Positions 1 through 8,426 are shown, numbered from the stretch's first letter. The stretch: 64,000 bases of DNA from Variovorax paradoxus NBRC 15149 (GCF_001591365.1 NZ_BCUT01000001.1:1302001-1366000); one strand, 5' to 3'. Numbers and translations are program-made. The notes: a model not told the origin generated them from the sequence alone.

Positions 1-543
1 GAAGCATTTGCCGAATTCGCACTCGAAACGCACGACCGCATCGACGTGCTGGTGAACGCCGCGGGCGTGATGCCGCTGTCGCCGCTGTGGACGCGCAAGG
101 TCGACGAATGGGAGCTGATGCTCGACGTCAACCTGCGCGGCGTGCTGCTGGGCATTGCGGCGGTGCTGCCGACCATGCAGGAACAGGGCTGGGGCCACAT
201 CGTCAACGTGGCGCCGGTGCCCGCGCAGGGCGTGTCGCCGAACTCGGCCGTGTATTGCGGCACGCAGTATGCGGTGGACGCCATCTCCGAGGGCCTGCGG
301 CAGGAGCATGCAGGGAAGGTACGCGTGACGGTGGTGCGCCCCGACGTGAGCGAGGCGGACAGCACGCTGGCCGACCGCATCGCAGCCTGCAGCAGCTTCG
401 AGCGCATGGTCACGCGGCGGCGCATCGCAGTGCCCGCGGAGGCCGTGGCCCGCTCGATTGCGGGCGCCATCGAGGGCAGCAGCATCTCGGCCCCGCGGCG
501 CCCCGCGTGGCGCCCAAGGCCGGCCGAGCACGCGGCGTTCTGA
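1..543 (+). CDS. SDR family protein, 5'-truncated by the window edge, catalytic residues missing
   Basis: The reading frame is open from base 1, so the Rossmann nucleotide-binding N-terminus lies outside the window. What remains begins just before the NAAG motif (bases 55-66) that SDRs use to stabilise the central sheet, and ends in a normal tga stop. The active-site region is abnormal. The Tyr of the YxxxK motif is present (253-255), but the Lys position is Gln (265-267, motif YCGTQ), and the usual catalytic Ser 13 residues before Tyr is Pro (214-216, context VNVAPVPA). The flanking AVDAISEGLRQE segment is typical of classical SDRs, so the alignment is secure. A classical oxidoreductase with these changes should be inactive. 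It may be a pseudo-enzyme, a sequence under decay, or a protein with another role. The family call is firm; the loss of activity is inferred. Confidence 0.85.
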   Translation, partial: EAFAEFALETHDRIDVLVNAAGVMPLSPLWTRKVDEWELMLDVNLRGVLLGIAAVLPTMQEQGWGHIVNVAPVPAQGVSPNSAVYCGTQYAVDAISEGLRQEHAGKVRVTVVRPDVSEADSTLADRIAACSSFERMVTRRRIAVPAEAVARSIAGAIEGSSISAPRRPAWRPRPAEHAAF

Positions 544-564
544 GGTTCGTTCCGAGGGACCGCG

Positions 565-1008
565 TCAGTAGGTCTTGTAGGGCAGGAACTTGCCCGACAG
601 CACCACGTTGACGCGGTCGCCCTTGGGGTCGGCCTGGCGCTGGATGTCCATGCTGAAGTCGATCGCGCTCATGATGCCGTCGCCGAATTCTTCATGGATC
701 AGTTCCTTGATGGTGGTGCCATACACGCTCACCACCTCGTACCAGCGGTAGATGAGCGGATCGGTCGGCACCGGCGTGGGCAGCGAGCCCTTGTAGGGCA
801 CCACCTGGAGCCACTTCTGCTCTGCGGCCGTGAGGCCGAAAATCTTGCCCACGACCTTGGCCTGCTTGTCGTCGAGCGTCATCTGGCCGAGGCAGGCGGC
901 GGTGGTCCACTCCTTGGAGAGGCCGACCTTCTTTGCCACGTCGGCCCACTGGATGCCCTTGGACACCTTCACGGTGATGATTTTCTCGGTGACGTCGTTG
1001 CGGTTCAT
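565..1008 (-). CDS. cynS: Cyanate hydratase (cyanase)
   Basis: Cyanase converts cyanate and bicarbonate to ammonia and carbon dioxide in the cytosol, detoxifying cyanate and providing nitrogen. The 147-residue product is close to the usual length of about 150. It has the N-terminal helical DNA-binding-like domain (about 1-75) and the C-terminal catalytic domain. The three catalytic residues are all recognisable: Arg88 and Glu91 in YRWYE, and Ser114 in GDGIMSAI. They correspond to Arg96, Glu99 and Ser122 of the E. coli enzyme. The start at 1008 is chosen because AGGAG lies about 9 bases upstream; a longer reading would add 14 unlike residues. No carbonic anhydrase (cynT) or cynR regulator is adjacent, so this is an isolated cynS. 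The DUF1348 gene lies 78 bases upstream on the same strand and might be cotranscribed. Confidence 0.95.
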   Translation of the reverse strand: MNRNDVTEKIITVKVSKGIQWADVAKKVGLSKEWTTAACLGQMTLDDKQAKVVGKIFGLTAAEQKWLQVVPYKGSLPTPVPTDPLIYRWYEVVSVYGTTIKELIHEEFGDGIMSAIDFSMDIQRQADPKGDRVNVVLSGKFLPYKTY

Positions 1009-1086
1009 GCGGGTTTGCTCCTGATGGGGTGTGTCACCCGCAGCAAGCAACAGCCGTGCCGGGCGATCGGCATCGGACCGCGGCCC

Positions 1087-1512
1087 TCATACGCGTTCCC
1101 AGCGGAACTTGCGCTCCGACTCGGCAATGGGCTGGTCGTTGATGCTCGCGAAGCGCCGCTGCATCAGGCCGTTCTCGGCGAATTCCCAGTTCTCGTTGCC
1201 GTGGCTGCGGAACCATTGCCCGGCCGCGTCGTGCCATTCGTACTCGAAGCGCACCGCGATGCGGTTGTCCATGAAGGCCCAGAGCGACTTCTTCAGGCGG
1301 TAGTCGTGCTCGCGCTCCCATTTGCGGGTGAGGAATTGCACCACCTGCTCGCGGCCGTTGACGAAGTCGGCGCGGTTGCGCCATTCGGTGTCGGGCGTGT
1401 AGGCCAGGCTCACGCGCACCGGGTCGCGCGTGTTCCAGGCGTCTTCGGCGGCCTGCACCTTCTTCGTTGCGGTTTCGAGGGTGAAGGGAGGCAGCGGCGG
1501 GCGGGATTCCAT
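1087..1512 (-). CDS. DUF1348 / NTF2-like (SnoaL-fold) protein
   Basis: This 141-residue protein matches the DUF1348 group of the NTF2/SnoaL-like cone fold: an N-terminal helix with the pattern [10 protein letters not shown], then [18 protein letters not shown], and a basic Trp-rich sheet ([19 protein letters not shown]). The family is soluble and has no established reaction, and no catalytic residue can be assigned here. The start at 1512 is preferred over an ATG at 1560 because family members start just before the PPFT segment and the extra 16 residues are unlike the family. The gene is divergent from a TetR regulator, with the perfect operator at 1563-1580 between them. That arrangement usually means the regulator represses both genes, so this protein and perhaps the downstream cynS may belong to its regulon. 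Confidence 0.8.
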   Translation of the reverse strand: MESRPPLPPFTLETATKKVQAAEDAWNTRDPVRVSLAYTPDTEWRNRADFVNGREQVVQFLTRKWEREHDYRLKKSLWAFMDNRIAVRFEYEWHDAAGQWFRSHGNENWEFAENGLMQRRFASINDQPIAESERKFRWERV

Positions 1513-1562
1513 GGCGGTCTTTCGTTGAATGAGGGATGGCGAAGGCCCGCAATGTGCCACAC

Positions 1563-1591
1563 GTAGACAGACCTGTCTACATGCCTACAAT
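1563..1591 (+). promoter_or_regulatory. TetR-type operator overlapping the regulator's promoter
   Basis: Bases 1563-1580 form a perfect inverted repeat with two 8-base arms (GTAGACAG and CTGTCTAC) around a 2-base spacer, a geometry common for TetR-family dimers. On the plus strand TAGACA (1564-1569) fits a -35 box with one mismatch, and TACAAT (1586-1591) fits a -10 box with one mismatch at a 16-base spacing. The operator therefore covers the -35 and most of the spacer. The start codon follows only 6 bases after the -10, so the transcript would be leaderless or nearly so. Because the operator is symmetric it also offers TAGACA to the minus strand, with a weak CACATT -10 towards the DUF1348 gene. 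Confidence 0.75.
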
Positions 1592-1597
1592 CGCGCC

Positions 1598-2188
1598 ATG
1601 GACATCTCCGCACTGCCCGCGCGCGAACGCATCCTGCTCACCGCGCACGACCTCTTCTATGCCGACGGCATCCGCGCCACCGGCATCGACCGCGTCATTG
1701 CCGCATCGGGCGTCACCAAGGTCACCTTCTACCGGCACTTCCCATCGAAGGACGACCTGGTGCGCGCCTTTCTCGATCACCGGCATGCACGATGGATGGC
1801 ATGGTTCGTCGATGCACTGGGGCGCCGCGGCGCGCACGAACGCGCCGGCAATGCCGGGGCCCTGCTGCTGCTCGCCGACGCGATGGCCGAATGGTTCGCC
1901 GACGCGGCCTTTCGCGGCTGCGCCTTCATCAACGCGGTGGCCGAGGTGGGCGGCAGCGTGGAGGGCGCCGCCGAGCGCGCGCGCGAACACAAGCGCGAGA
2001 TGGTGGAAGTCATTGCCGGCCTGCTGCCCGCGGCCTTGCCCGCGCGCATGGCGCTCGCCCAGGCCGCGGCGCTGGGTGTCGACGGTGCCATCGTCAAAGC
2101 GCAGATGGGCGGCGCCGCGCTGGCGCGCGAAGCCGTCGACGACCTGCGGCGCCTGCTCGAGGCACTGGCCGCCACGCTGCATCGATAA
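1598..2188 (+). CDS. TetR/AcrR family transcriptional regulator
   Basis: A 196-residue one-component repressor. Residues about 8-60 form the TetR helix-turn-helix domain: RERILLTAHDLFYADGIRAT, then GIDRVIAASGVTKVTFYRHF and SKDDLVRAFL. The rest is the helical ligand-binding and dimerisation domain, rich in Ala and Arg; its ligand cannot be read from sequence. The start at 1598 puts the HTH at its normal distance from the N-terminus and agrees with a leaderless transcript from the promoter at 1564-1591. The operator in that promoter predicts autoregulation and control of the divergent DUF1348 gene. The LysR gene follows 21 bases downstream in the same direction and could be partly cotranscribed. 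Confidence 0.92.
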   Translation: MDISALPARERILLTAHDLFYADGIRATGIDRVIAASGVTKVTFYRHFPSKDDLVRAFLDHRHARWMAWFVDALGRRGAHERAGNAGALLLLADAMAEWFADAAFRGCAFINAVAEVGGSVEGAAERAREHKREMVEVIAGLLPAALPARMALAQAAALGVDGAIVKAQMGGAALAREAVDDLRRLLEALAATLHR

Positions 2189-2209
2189 GATCGCTCCCGG
2201 AAAACACCC

Positions 2210-3094
2210 ATGGCATCGACGCGACTTCCCTCCACGCAGGGCCTGCAGGCCTTCGAGGCCGTGGCGCGCCTGCGCAGCGTGAACCTCGCAGCGGAAGAGC
2301 TCAGCGTCACGCCCAGCGCGGTGAGCCACCGCATCCGCCAGCTCGAGACGCTGCTCGAACTCAGGCTTTTCACAGGCAACGACTTCGGCCTGAGCGCCGA
2401 CGGCATGGCCTACCTGGCCCGCGTGCGCGAGGCCATTGCGGCGCTGCAGCGGGTGCCCGGCCGCGAGCCCGCATCGCAGGTGCGCCGGCTGCGCGTGGCA
2501 GTGACGCCCACCTTCTCCCGCCAGATGCTGCTGCCCCGGCTCGCGCGGTTTCGCGATGCCTATCCGAACATCGAGCTGATGCTGCAGGTGACCATGCCGG
2601 TGCGCAACATGACGGCCGAAGAGGCCGACCTGGAACTGCGCTTCGGCACCGGGCCTTTTCACGACCGCGAGTTCTGCCAATTGCTGGCCGATGACGTCGC
2701 GCCCGCCTGCAGCCCGGCGTACCTGCAGCGCCACGGGCCGTTCGACGGCTTTGCGACCGATGCCGAGGCCTCGCGCGTGCAGCTGCTGCGCACGCCGCTC
2801 GAGTCGTGGCGCACCTGGTTCAAGGCCCGCGGCATCGGCCTGCCGGAGCCGGCCACGGGCCACCAGTTCAACGACCTGGGCCTGGCGCTCGATGCCGCGG
2901 CCGAAGACTTCGGCGTGGTGCTGATGCACCTGAAGCTCGGCAGCGCCTGGCTGGAGAACGGGCGCCTCGTGCGGCTTTCGGCAGAGAGCGTGCCCTCGCC
3001 CAACGCCTACTTCCTGTGCTGGCGGCCGGGGGCGATGGAGCGCTGGGAGTGCGCGACCTTCGTCGAATGGCTGCGGCAGGCGCTGCGGGACTGA
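2210..3094 (+). CDS. LysR family regulator, GcvA-like
   Basis: A 294-residue LysR-type regulator of normal length. The winged HTH lies at about residues 9-66 (LQAFEAVARLRSVNLAAEEL, then SVTPSAVSHRIRQLE). The effector-binding domain begins near residue 90 (RLRVAVTPTFSRQMLLPRL) and has the DLELRFGTG and PFDGF patterns of the GcvA/AmpR branch. The start at 2210 gives the typical short leader before the HTH. The gene is followed by the 2-hydroxy-acid dehydrogenase and transporter genes. LysR genes are often divergent from their targets, but this one runs in the same direction, so any control of those neighbours is only a guess. Confidence 0.92.
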   Translation: MASTRLPSTQGLQAFEAVARLRSVNLAAEELSVTPSAVSHRIRQLETLLELRLFTGNDFGLSADGMAYLARVREAIAALQRVPGREPASQVRRLRVAVTPTFSRQMLLPRLARFRDAYPNIELMLQVTMPVRNMTAEEADLELRFGTGPFHDREFCQLLADDVAPACSPAYLQRHGPFDGFATDAEASRVQLLRTPLESWRTWFKARGIGLPEPATGHQFNDLGLALDAAAEDFGVVLMHLKLGSAWLENGRLVRLSAESVPSPNAYFLCWRPGAMERWECATFVEWLRQALRD

Positions 3095-3179
3095 CTGAAT
3101 TCTTTTCAGGTCCGGCCCGGGTATTTTTCAGATCGGGGTCCCATCCGGACGCCACACTCGGCCCGCGGCGGAGCGTGTC

Positions 3180-3185
3180 CATAAT
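3180..3185 (+). promoter_or_regulatory. Possible -10 box of the 2-hydroxy-acid dehydrogenase gene
   Basis: CATAAT (one mismatch to TATAAT) lies 47 bases before the GTG start at 3233, in the 138-base gap after the LysR gene. No convincing -35 box is seen 16-18 bases upstream in a GC-rich stretch, so this is only a candidate. Confidence 0.35.
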
Positions 3186-3232
3186 CCCCGCTCGCGCGAT
3201 CGAACAACAGAGACTACCCAGGAGACTCCCCC

Positions 3233-4390
3233 GTGGCCGACCTTTCCAAGATCACCTGCATCGAAGACCTGCGGGTGATCGCCAAGCGGCGTGTGCCGAA
3301 GATGTTCTACGACTACGCCGATTCCGGCGCGTGGACCGAAAGCACCTACCGCGCCAACGAGAGCGACTTCCAGAAGATCAAGCTGCGCCAGCGCGTGGCC
3401 GTGAACATGGAGGGCCGCTCCACGCGCTCCACCATGATCGGGCAGGACGTTGCGATGCCCGTGGCCATTGCGCCCACCGGCCTCACGGGCATGCAGCATG
3501 CCGACGGCGAGATCCTGGGCGCGCGCGCGGCCAAGGCCTTCGGCATTCCGTTCACGCTCTCGACCATGAGCATCTGCTCGCTCGAGGACATTGCCGAGCA
3601 CACCGGCCGGCATCCGTTCTGGTTCCAGCTCTACGTGATGAAGGACCGCGACTTCATCGAGCGCCTGATCGAGCGAGCCCGGGCCGCGAACGTGTCTGCG
3701 CTGCAGCTCACGCTCGACCTGCAGATCCTCGGCCAGCGCCACAAGGACATCAAGAACGGCCTGTCGACGCCGCCCAAGCCGACCCTCGCCAACATGATCA
3801 ACCTGGCGACCAAGCCGCACTGGTGCCTGGGCATGCTCGGCACCAGGCGCCGCACCTTCGGCAACATCGCGGGCCATGCCAAGGGCGTGAAGGACCTGTC
3901 GTCGCTGTCGTCCTGGACGGCCGAGCAGTTCGACCCCGCGCTCAGCTGGGCCGACGTCGAATGGATCAAGAAGCGCTGGGGCGGCAAGCTGATCCTCAAG
4001 GGCATCATGGACGTGGAAGACGCGCGCCTGGCCGCCGCGAGCGGCGCCGACGCTCTCATCGTCTCCAACCACGGCGGGCGCCAGCTCGACGGCGCGCCCT
4101 CTTCCATCGCGGCACTGCCCGCCATCGTCGATGCCGTGGGCCGCGAGATCGAGGTGTGGATGGACGGCGGCATCCGCAGCGGCCAGGACGTGCTCAAGGC
4201 GCGCGCACTCGGCGCCCGCGGCACGCTGATCGGCCGCAGCTTTCTCTACGGCCTGGGTGCCCATGGCCAGGCCGGCGTGACGCGCGCGCTGCAGATCATC
4301 CACAAGGAACTCGACATCACCATGGCCTTTTGCGGACGCACCGACATCGAAAAGGTGGATTCGAGCATCCTGCTGCCGGGCAGCTTCTAA
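3233..4390 (+). CDS. FMN-dependent alpha-hydroxy-acid dehydrogenase (L-lactate dehydrogenase-like)
   Basis: A 385-residue TIM-barrel flavoprotein of the LldD / glycolate oxidase family, which oxidises an L-2-hydroxy acid to the 2-oxo acid and passes electrons to the respiratory chain or oxygen. Key residues are visible: FQLYV near 131-135 (active-site Tyr), Lys256 in LILKGI (FMN), the catalytic His280 and substrate-binding Arg283 in SNHGGRQLDG, and the FMN phosphate site in DGGIRSG and GRSFLYG. The usual TVDxPxxGxR segment reads TLDLQILGQR, a variant I recall from a betaproteobacterial subgroup; its substrate may differ from lactate. The start is GTG at 3233, supported by AGGAGA 7 bases upstream. 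The transporter downstream could import the substrate, but a 106-base gap with inverted repeats separates them. Confidence 0.9.
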   Translation: MADLSKITCIEDLRVIAKRRVPKMFYDYADSGAWTESTYRANESDFQKIKLRQRVAVNMEGRSTRSTMIGQDVAMPVAIAPTGLTGMQHADGEILGARAAKAFGIPFTLSTMSICSLEDIAEHTGRHPFWFQLYVMKDRDFIERLIERARAANVSALQLTLDLQILGQRHKDIKNGLSTPPKPTLANMINLATKPHWCLGMLGTRRRTFGNIAGHAKGVKDLSSLSSWTAEQFDPALSWADVEWIKKRWGGKLILKGIMDVEDARLAAASGADALIVSNHGGRQLDGAPSSIAALPAIVDAVGREIEVWMDGGIRSGQDVLKARALGARGTLIGRSFLYGLGAHGQAGVTRALQIIHKELDITMAFCGRTDIEKVDSSILLPGSF

Positions 4391-4426
4391 ACCCCTCGGG
4401 CATCAGGCTTGCGGCGCTGGCTGACA

Positions 4427-4479
4427 GCGCACATATGCGCGGGTGCAGAAAATGTTGCTTCCAACAACATCGCCTGCAC
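4427..4479. repeat. Nested inverted repeats upstream of the MHS transporter gene
   Basis: Two palindromic elements lie in the 106-base gap before the transporter. The larger one (4443-4479) has outer arms GTGCAG/CTGCAC (4443-4448, 4474-4479) and inner arms ATGTTG/CAACAT (4452-4457, 4465-4470), each separated by 3 bases, around a 7-base centre. The smaller one, GCGCA-N4-TGCGC, lies at 4427-4440. They may be a two-part operator, or an RNA hairpin just ahead of the start codon at 4497. Confidence 0.6.
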
Positions 4480-4496
4480 GGGCGGCACAACGCATC

Positions 4497-5834
4497 ATGA
4501 GCGCAGCCACTTCCAATCCGGGGAGCTCATCGGCCCTCGCATCGCCACCCCCTCCCCACTACACGGCAGAAGAAAAACGCCACCGCGTCTTCTCGATCAT
4601 GGCGGCCTCGTCGGGCAACCTGGTCGAGTGGTTCGACTTCTACGTGTATGCCTTCTCGGCGCTGTATTTCGCGTCGTCGTTCTTTCCCAAGTCGGACCCG
4701 ACGGTGCAACTGCTGAACACCGCCGGCGTGTTCGCGGCGGGCTTCCTGATGCGGCCGATCGGCGGCTGGCTGTTCGGGCGCATTGCGGACAGGGTCGGGC
4801 GCAAGACCTCGCTGCTGATCTCGGTGTCGATGATGTGCGGCGGCTCGCTGGTGATTGCCTTCCTGCCCACCTATGCGCAGATCGGTGCCTGGGCGCCGTT
4901 CCTGCTGCTGGTCTGCCGCCTGTTCCAGGGCCTGTCGGTGGGCGGCGAATACGGCACCACCGCCACCTACATGAGCGAGGTCGCGCTGCGCGGGCAGCGC
5001 GGCTTCTACTCGTCGTTCCAGTACGTCACGCTGATTGGCGGGCAGCTGCTGGCGGTGCTGGTGATCGTGGTGCTCGAGCAGCTGCTCACCGAAGCCGAGC
5101 TCAAGGCCTGGGGCTGGCGCATTCCGTTCGTCATCGGCGCGGTGGCCGCGGTGGTGGCGCTGCTGCTGCGGCGCACGCTGCACGAGACGCAAAGCGCCGA
5201 AGCCAAGGCCAACAAGGAGGCCGGCAGCATGACCGGGCTCTTCAAGCACCACATGCCGGCCTTCCTGACGGTGCTGGGCTTCACGGCCGGCGGCTCGCTG
5301 ATCTTCTACACCTTCACCACCTACATGCAGAAGTACCTGGTGAACACGGTGCACCTGCCGATCAAGACCGCCAGCTACGTGATGACCGGCGCGCTCTTCC
5401 TCTACATGTGCATGCAGCCGCTGTTCGGCGCACTGTCGGACCGCATCGGACGGCGCAACAACATGCTGCTGTTCGGCGGGCTCGGCGCGCTGGCCACGGT
5501 GCCGATCCTCACGGCACTGCAGCACACCACCAACGCCGTGGCCGCCTTCGCGCTGATCATCGCGGCGCTGGCGATCGTGAGCTTCTACACCTCGATCAGC
5601 GGCATCGTGAAGGCCGAGATGTTTCCGCCCGAGGTGCGCGCGCTGGGCGTGGGCCTGGCCTACGCCGTGGCCAACGCGATCTTCGGCGGCTCGGCCGAGT
5701 ACGTGGCGCTGGGGCTCAAGTCGCTGGGCCACGAATCGGCCTTCTTCTGGTACGTGACCGCGATGATGGTGATCGCCTTCCTCGTGAGCCTGCGGCTGCC
5801 GCGGCAGGCGAGCTACCTGCACCGCGACCACTGA
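4497..5834 (+). CDS. MFS transporter, metabolite:H+ symporter (MHS) type
   Basis: A 445-residue inner-membrane symporter with about 12 transmembrane segments. It has the signatures of the alpha-ketoglutarate/shikimate/citrate permease group: [14 protein letters not shown] in the first segment, [15 protein letters not shown] in loop 2-3 (the MFS motif A), [14 protein letters not shown], and a second half-motif [10 protein letters not shown] in loop 8-9. Family substrates are organic acids moved with protons; the exact one cannot be read. The start at 4497 ([10 protein letters not shown]) is preferred over ATG at 4443 because it gives a normal cytoplasmic N-terminus and leaves the inverted repeats at 4427-4479 as non-coding control DNA. 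The 2-hydroxy-acid dehydrogenase upstream suggests a hydroxy acid as cargo. Confidence 0.9.
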   Translation: MSAATSNPGSSSALASPPPPHYTAEEKRHRVFSIMAASSGNLVEWFDFYVYAFSALYFASSFFPKSDPTVQLLNTAGVFAAGFLMRPIGGWLFGRIADRVGRKTSLLISVSMMCGGSLVIAFLPTYAQIGAWAPFLLLVCRLFQGLSVGGEYGTTATYMSEVALRGQRGFYSSFQYVTLIGGQLLAVLVIVVLEQLLTEAELKAWGWRIPFVIGAVAAVVALLLRRTLHETQSAEAKANKEAGSMTGLFKHHMPAFLTVLGFTAGGSLIFYTFTTYMQKYLVNTVHLPIKTASYVMTGALFLYMCMQPLFGALSDRIGRRNNMLLFGGLGALATVPILTALQHTTNAVAAFALIIAALAIVSFYTSISGIVKAEMFPPEVRALGVGLAYAVANAIFGGSAEYVALGLKSLGHESAFFWYVTAMMVIAFLVSLRLPRQASYLHRDH

Positions 5835-5862
5835 GCCTGCGCCGCTTGCTGCCTCGCCTCGC

Positions 5863-7233
5863 TCAAGGAGCCCGCACGGGCACGCGGGTTTCGAGCGCCG
5901 GCGCCTGCCATTCGGGCTTGATGTGGCAGCCGTTCCTGCCGTCGGTGCCGTAGCGCGGCATCAGCGCCGCGCAGCGCTGCGCCAGGCTTGCGGGCGTGGG
6001 CTTCTCGCCCTTGTCGATCCAGTCCATCAAGGCTTCGAAGAGCGCCGGGTATTCCGAATCGCTCAGGTAGCTGTGCTCGCGCTCGGCACTGAAGCTCTGC
6101 ACCAGCGTGCCGCCCGTGCCCGCGGCATCGCGGATGCGCCGGTAGGCGTTCTCGAGCTCGACGAAAGCGGTGGGGTCGTCGATGGCATGCAGCGCCACGG
6201 TGGGCAGCGCGGTGCGGCCGGTGGGCTGGCTGTCGGCGGCGAGAGCGCCCTTGGCCTGCGGGTCGGCCGCATAGCGCGCCACGCCGGCATTCAGCGCCGC
6301 ATCGTCGGCCGAGCCCTGGTAGGCCACGCCGATGTTGCCGAAGGGGTTGCGTCCGCCCAGGCGCTGCTGCACCAGGTCCTGGAACAGCCAGGTGGCCCAG
6401 TTCAGGTGCCCCAGCAGCGAGCGCTCCTGGATCTTCACCACCGACAGGATGGTCTTGAGCCGCGCGGCCTGCTCGGGCGTGCGCTGCGCCGCGGGCAGGC
6501 CGACGCCGGTGCATTCCTTGACGCGCGCGGCCAGCTCGGCGCGCGTGAGCTTCGAGTCCATCGGCAGGCCCTGCCACAGCGGGTATTGCGGCTCGTCGGG
6601 CTTGGGATGGTTGCGGCACACGTACTGGTAGACCACGCGCAGGTCGAGCCGGAAGTCGTAGGCGCTGTTGCCGCCGCCGAGCACGCCGCTGGTGAGCAGC
6701 AGGCCGTCGTACGGGCTCTTGGCATCGCCGGCCGGTGCATAGAGTTCGGCCGCCTTCGCGGCCACGCCCGCGCCGTAGCTCTGGCCATGCAGCAGCGTGC
6801 GCCGCGGTGGGCCGAAGCGCTGCACGAAGATGCGGCGCAGACGCTCGGTGTCCTCCGCGGCCATGGTCACGCCGTAGCCGCCGCGGCGGTAGGTGGAGCC
6901 GGCCCATGCGTAGCCGGCCTTCACGGTGACGGCCCAGCGCTTCAGGTCTTCCTCGCTGCGCTCGAGCCTGGGCGGGCCGGTCTCGGGGCCGCCATGGGCG
7001 TGCATCACGAGCACGCGGTTCCACGCCTGCGGTATGGCAATCCAGTAGAGCGCGCCGGCGCCATCGGCACCGGTGTAGCAGCGCGTTTGCGCGGGCACCG
7101 GCGCCGGGCAGGCCGTGGGCCTGGGGCCCCAGGCGGCGGCCTCGGCCGACAGCGCGGCCATGGTGCCGAGCAGCGCGAAGGCGAAGGTGCGAAGAAGTGG
7201 TTTGCTGTGGGTCATCAATGCCGTGGCGACCAT
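5863..7233 (-). CDS. Exported alpha/beta hydrolase, function unknown
   Basis: A 456-residue protein with a Sec signal peptide (basic n-region KPLLR, hydrophobic FAFALLGTMAALSA, cleavage near AEA/AAA at about residue 35), so it acts in the periplasm or outside. The nucleophile elbow is GQSYG, in the context LLHGQSYGAG, with the oxyanion segment HAHGGPETG before it. A late His (REHSYLSDSEYP) and Asp (AIDDPTAF) could complete the triad. The pattern resembles large secreted esterases of the tannase / hydroxybutyrate-oligomer-hydrolase type, but I cannot name a substrate. Start 7233 is used because its ATG shares a base with the stop of the upstream gene (TGATG), which suggests translational coupling. 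A second ATG at 7215 would keep the signal peptide but has no ribosome-binding site. Confidence 0.75.
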   Translation of the reverse strand: MVATALMTHSKPLLRTFAFALLGTMAALSAEAAAWGPRPTACPAPVPAQTRCYTGADGAGALYWIAIPQAWNRVLVMHAHGGPETGPPRLERSEEDLKRWAVTVKAGYAWAGSTYRRGGYGVTMAAEDTERLRRIFVQRFGPPRRTLLHGQSYGAGVAAKAAELYAPAGDAKSPYDGLLLTSGVLGGGNSAYDFRLDLRVVYQYVCRNHPKPDEPQYPLWQGLPMDSKLTRAELAARVKECTGVGLPAAQRTPEQAARLKTILSVVKIQERSLLGHLNWATWLFQDLVQQRLGGRNPFGNIGVAYQGSADDAALNAGVARYAADPQAKGALAADSQPTGRTALPTVALHAIDDPTAFVELENAYRRIRDAAGTGGTLVQSFSAEREHSYLSDSEYPALFEALMDWIDKGEKPTPASLAQRCAALMPRYGTDGRNGCHIKPEWQAPALETRVPVRAP

Positions 7234-7796
7234 CAGGCTTCGGCGCTCCAGAGGCCCGGGTAGTCGCGCACGAAGCCGTCCTGCGTGACGCGCAGGGTAG
7301 CCGCGTAGTCGAAGCGCTTGGCCTCGTAGGCATAGGCGTCGTCCGCGGTTCGCTCGTAGCGCTGCATCAGCTCGCTGAGCACGCCGCCGCCGTCCAAGTC
7401 GACCCAGGCGGCCGGCGCATCGGCGCCCTCGCCCTTTGCCAGGTTGAGCCGGCGCAGCTGCAGCAGGTTGGTGGCGGGCGTGAAGCCCAGGTCGAGGTCG
7501 GTGCAGTGCGACAGGTCGGGCACCGCCTCGTCGTTGAGCTTCCAGTGGCCGCGCGCATCGCGGGCAATGGCCAGGTCGATGGCGCTGCCGCCGAGCCAGC
7601 CGCGCACGGTGCCCCACTGCGTGTGCCAGTGCAGGTCGCAGCGCACGCGGTAGTGCAGCTGGCCGATGCGGCCGTCCTCGAGGCGGAACACGGCGGCGCC
7701 GTCGAGCTGCCACGCGGTCGCGTTGCGCTCGAGCCGGCAGGCGTCATGGCCCGGTGCATCGAGCCTGCGCCACAGGATGGAGGAAACTGTCTGCAT
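7233..7796 (-). CDS. Putative glycolipid-binding protein (DUF1089 family)
   Basis: A 187-residue cytosolic protein matching the family first described from Pseudomonas aeruginosa PA1994 and named putative glycolipid-binding. Typical features are ILWRRLDAPGHDACRLE near the N-terminus, LHYRVRCDLHWHTQWGTVRGW in the sheet, LDLGFTPATNLLQLRRLNL, and the Asp/Tyr-rich C-terminus ending YPGLW. No enzyme activity is established for the family. Translation is probably coupled to the exported hydrolase downstream (TGATG), so the two proteins may handle related lipophilic or sugar-ester compounds; this is inferred from gene order alone. The divergent TRAP permease pair starts 95 bases away. Confidence 0.8.
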   Translation of the reverse strand: MQTVSSILWRRLDAPGHDACRLERNATAWQLDGAAVFRLEDGRIGQLHYRVRCDLHWHTQWGTVRGWLGGSAIDLAIARDARGHWKLNDEAVPDLSHCTDLDLGFTPATNLLQLRRLNLAKGEGADAPAAWVDLDGGGVLSELMQRYERTADDAYAYEAKRFDYAATLRVTQDGFVRDYPGLWSAEA

Positions 7797-7891
7797 GGCG
7801 CGGATGATGGCACCGGCATGCCGCCGAGCGCAAGCCGTGCCCTTTTTGCCGCAGGTGGCGGTCAGGTTGCGGCGATAGGGTTGCCCGCGAC

Positions 7892-8416
7892 ATGACGCTC
7901 CCGCCGGAACATCCCGAACCGACCGATTCGCCTTCAGCGCCGCCATCGCTGCGCGTGCTGGACCTGATCGATCGCGCCGCGATGCCGCTGGCCATTGCGA
8001 TCGCGCTGCTGCTCTTCGTGCAATGGCCGCTGCGCGACCTGACTCGATCCGGCAGCGGGCCGACGCAGGCCAACGATCTCGCGCAGTGGCTGTTCGCGCT
8101 CTACGTGGCGGTGGCGCTGCGGCATGCCGGGCGGCGCGGTGCGCACCTGGTGGCGCGGCCCGACCTCGCGGCCGACACCACGAGCCGCATCGCGCGGCTG
8201 CGCCGCACCGGCGCGGCACTGTGCGTGCTGCCCTGGGCGCTGTTCCTGGTCTGCAGCGCCGCGGTGCCGGTCGCGGATGCGGTGACGGCGCTGGAACGCT
8301 TTCCCGACACCTTCAATCCGGGCTACTTCATGATCAAGGTTGCGCTGCTTCTGCTCGCGGCGCTGCTGGCGGTGCAGGGCGCGCTCGACCTCTGGTGCGA
8401 GCGGCGGCGGTCGTAA
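7892..8416 (+). CDS. TRAP transporter small permease subunit (DctQ-like)
   Basis: A 174-residue inner-membrane protein with four predicted transmembrane helices (about 28-45, 60-78, 102-122 and 148-165). This is the layout of the 4-TM DctQ subunit of tripartite ATP-independent periplasmic transporters, which assists the large subunit in Na+-driven uptake of organic acids. The overall identity is weak, as usual for DctQ, and the call rests mainly on topology and on the large subunit starting 10 bases downstream. The first 20 residues are Pro/Ser-rich and cytoplasmic. No DctP-type binding protein is next to the pair. Confidence 0.75.
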   Translation: MTLPPEHPEPTDSPSAPPSLRVLDLIDRAAMPLAIAIALLLFVQWPLRDLTRSGSGPTQANDLAQWLFALYVAVALRHAGRRGAHLVARPDLAADTTSRIARLRRTGAALCVLPWALFLVCSAAVPVADAVTALERFPDTFNPGYFMIKVALLLLAALLAVQGALDLWCERRRS

Positions 8417-8426
8417 AGGCAACGCC

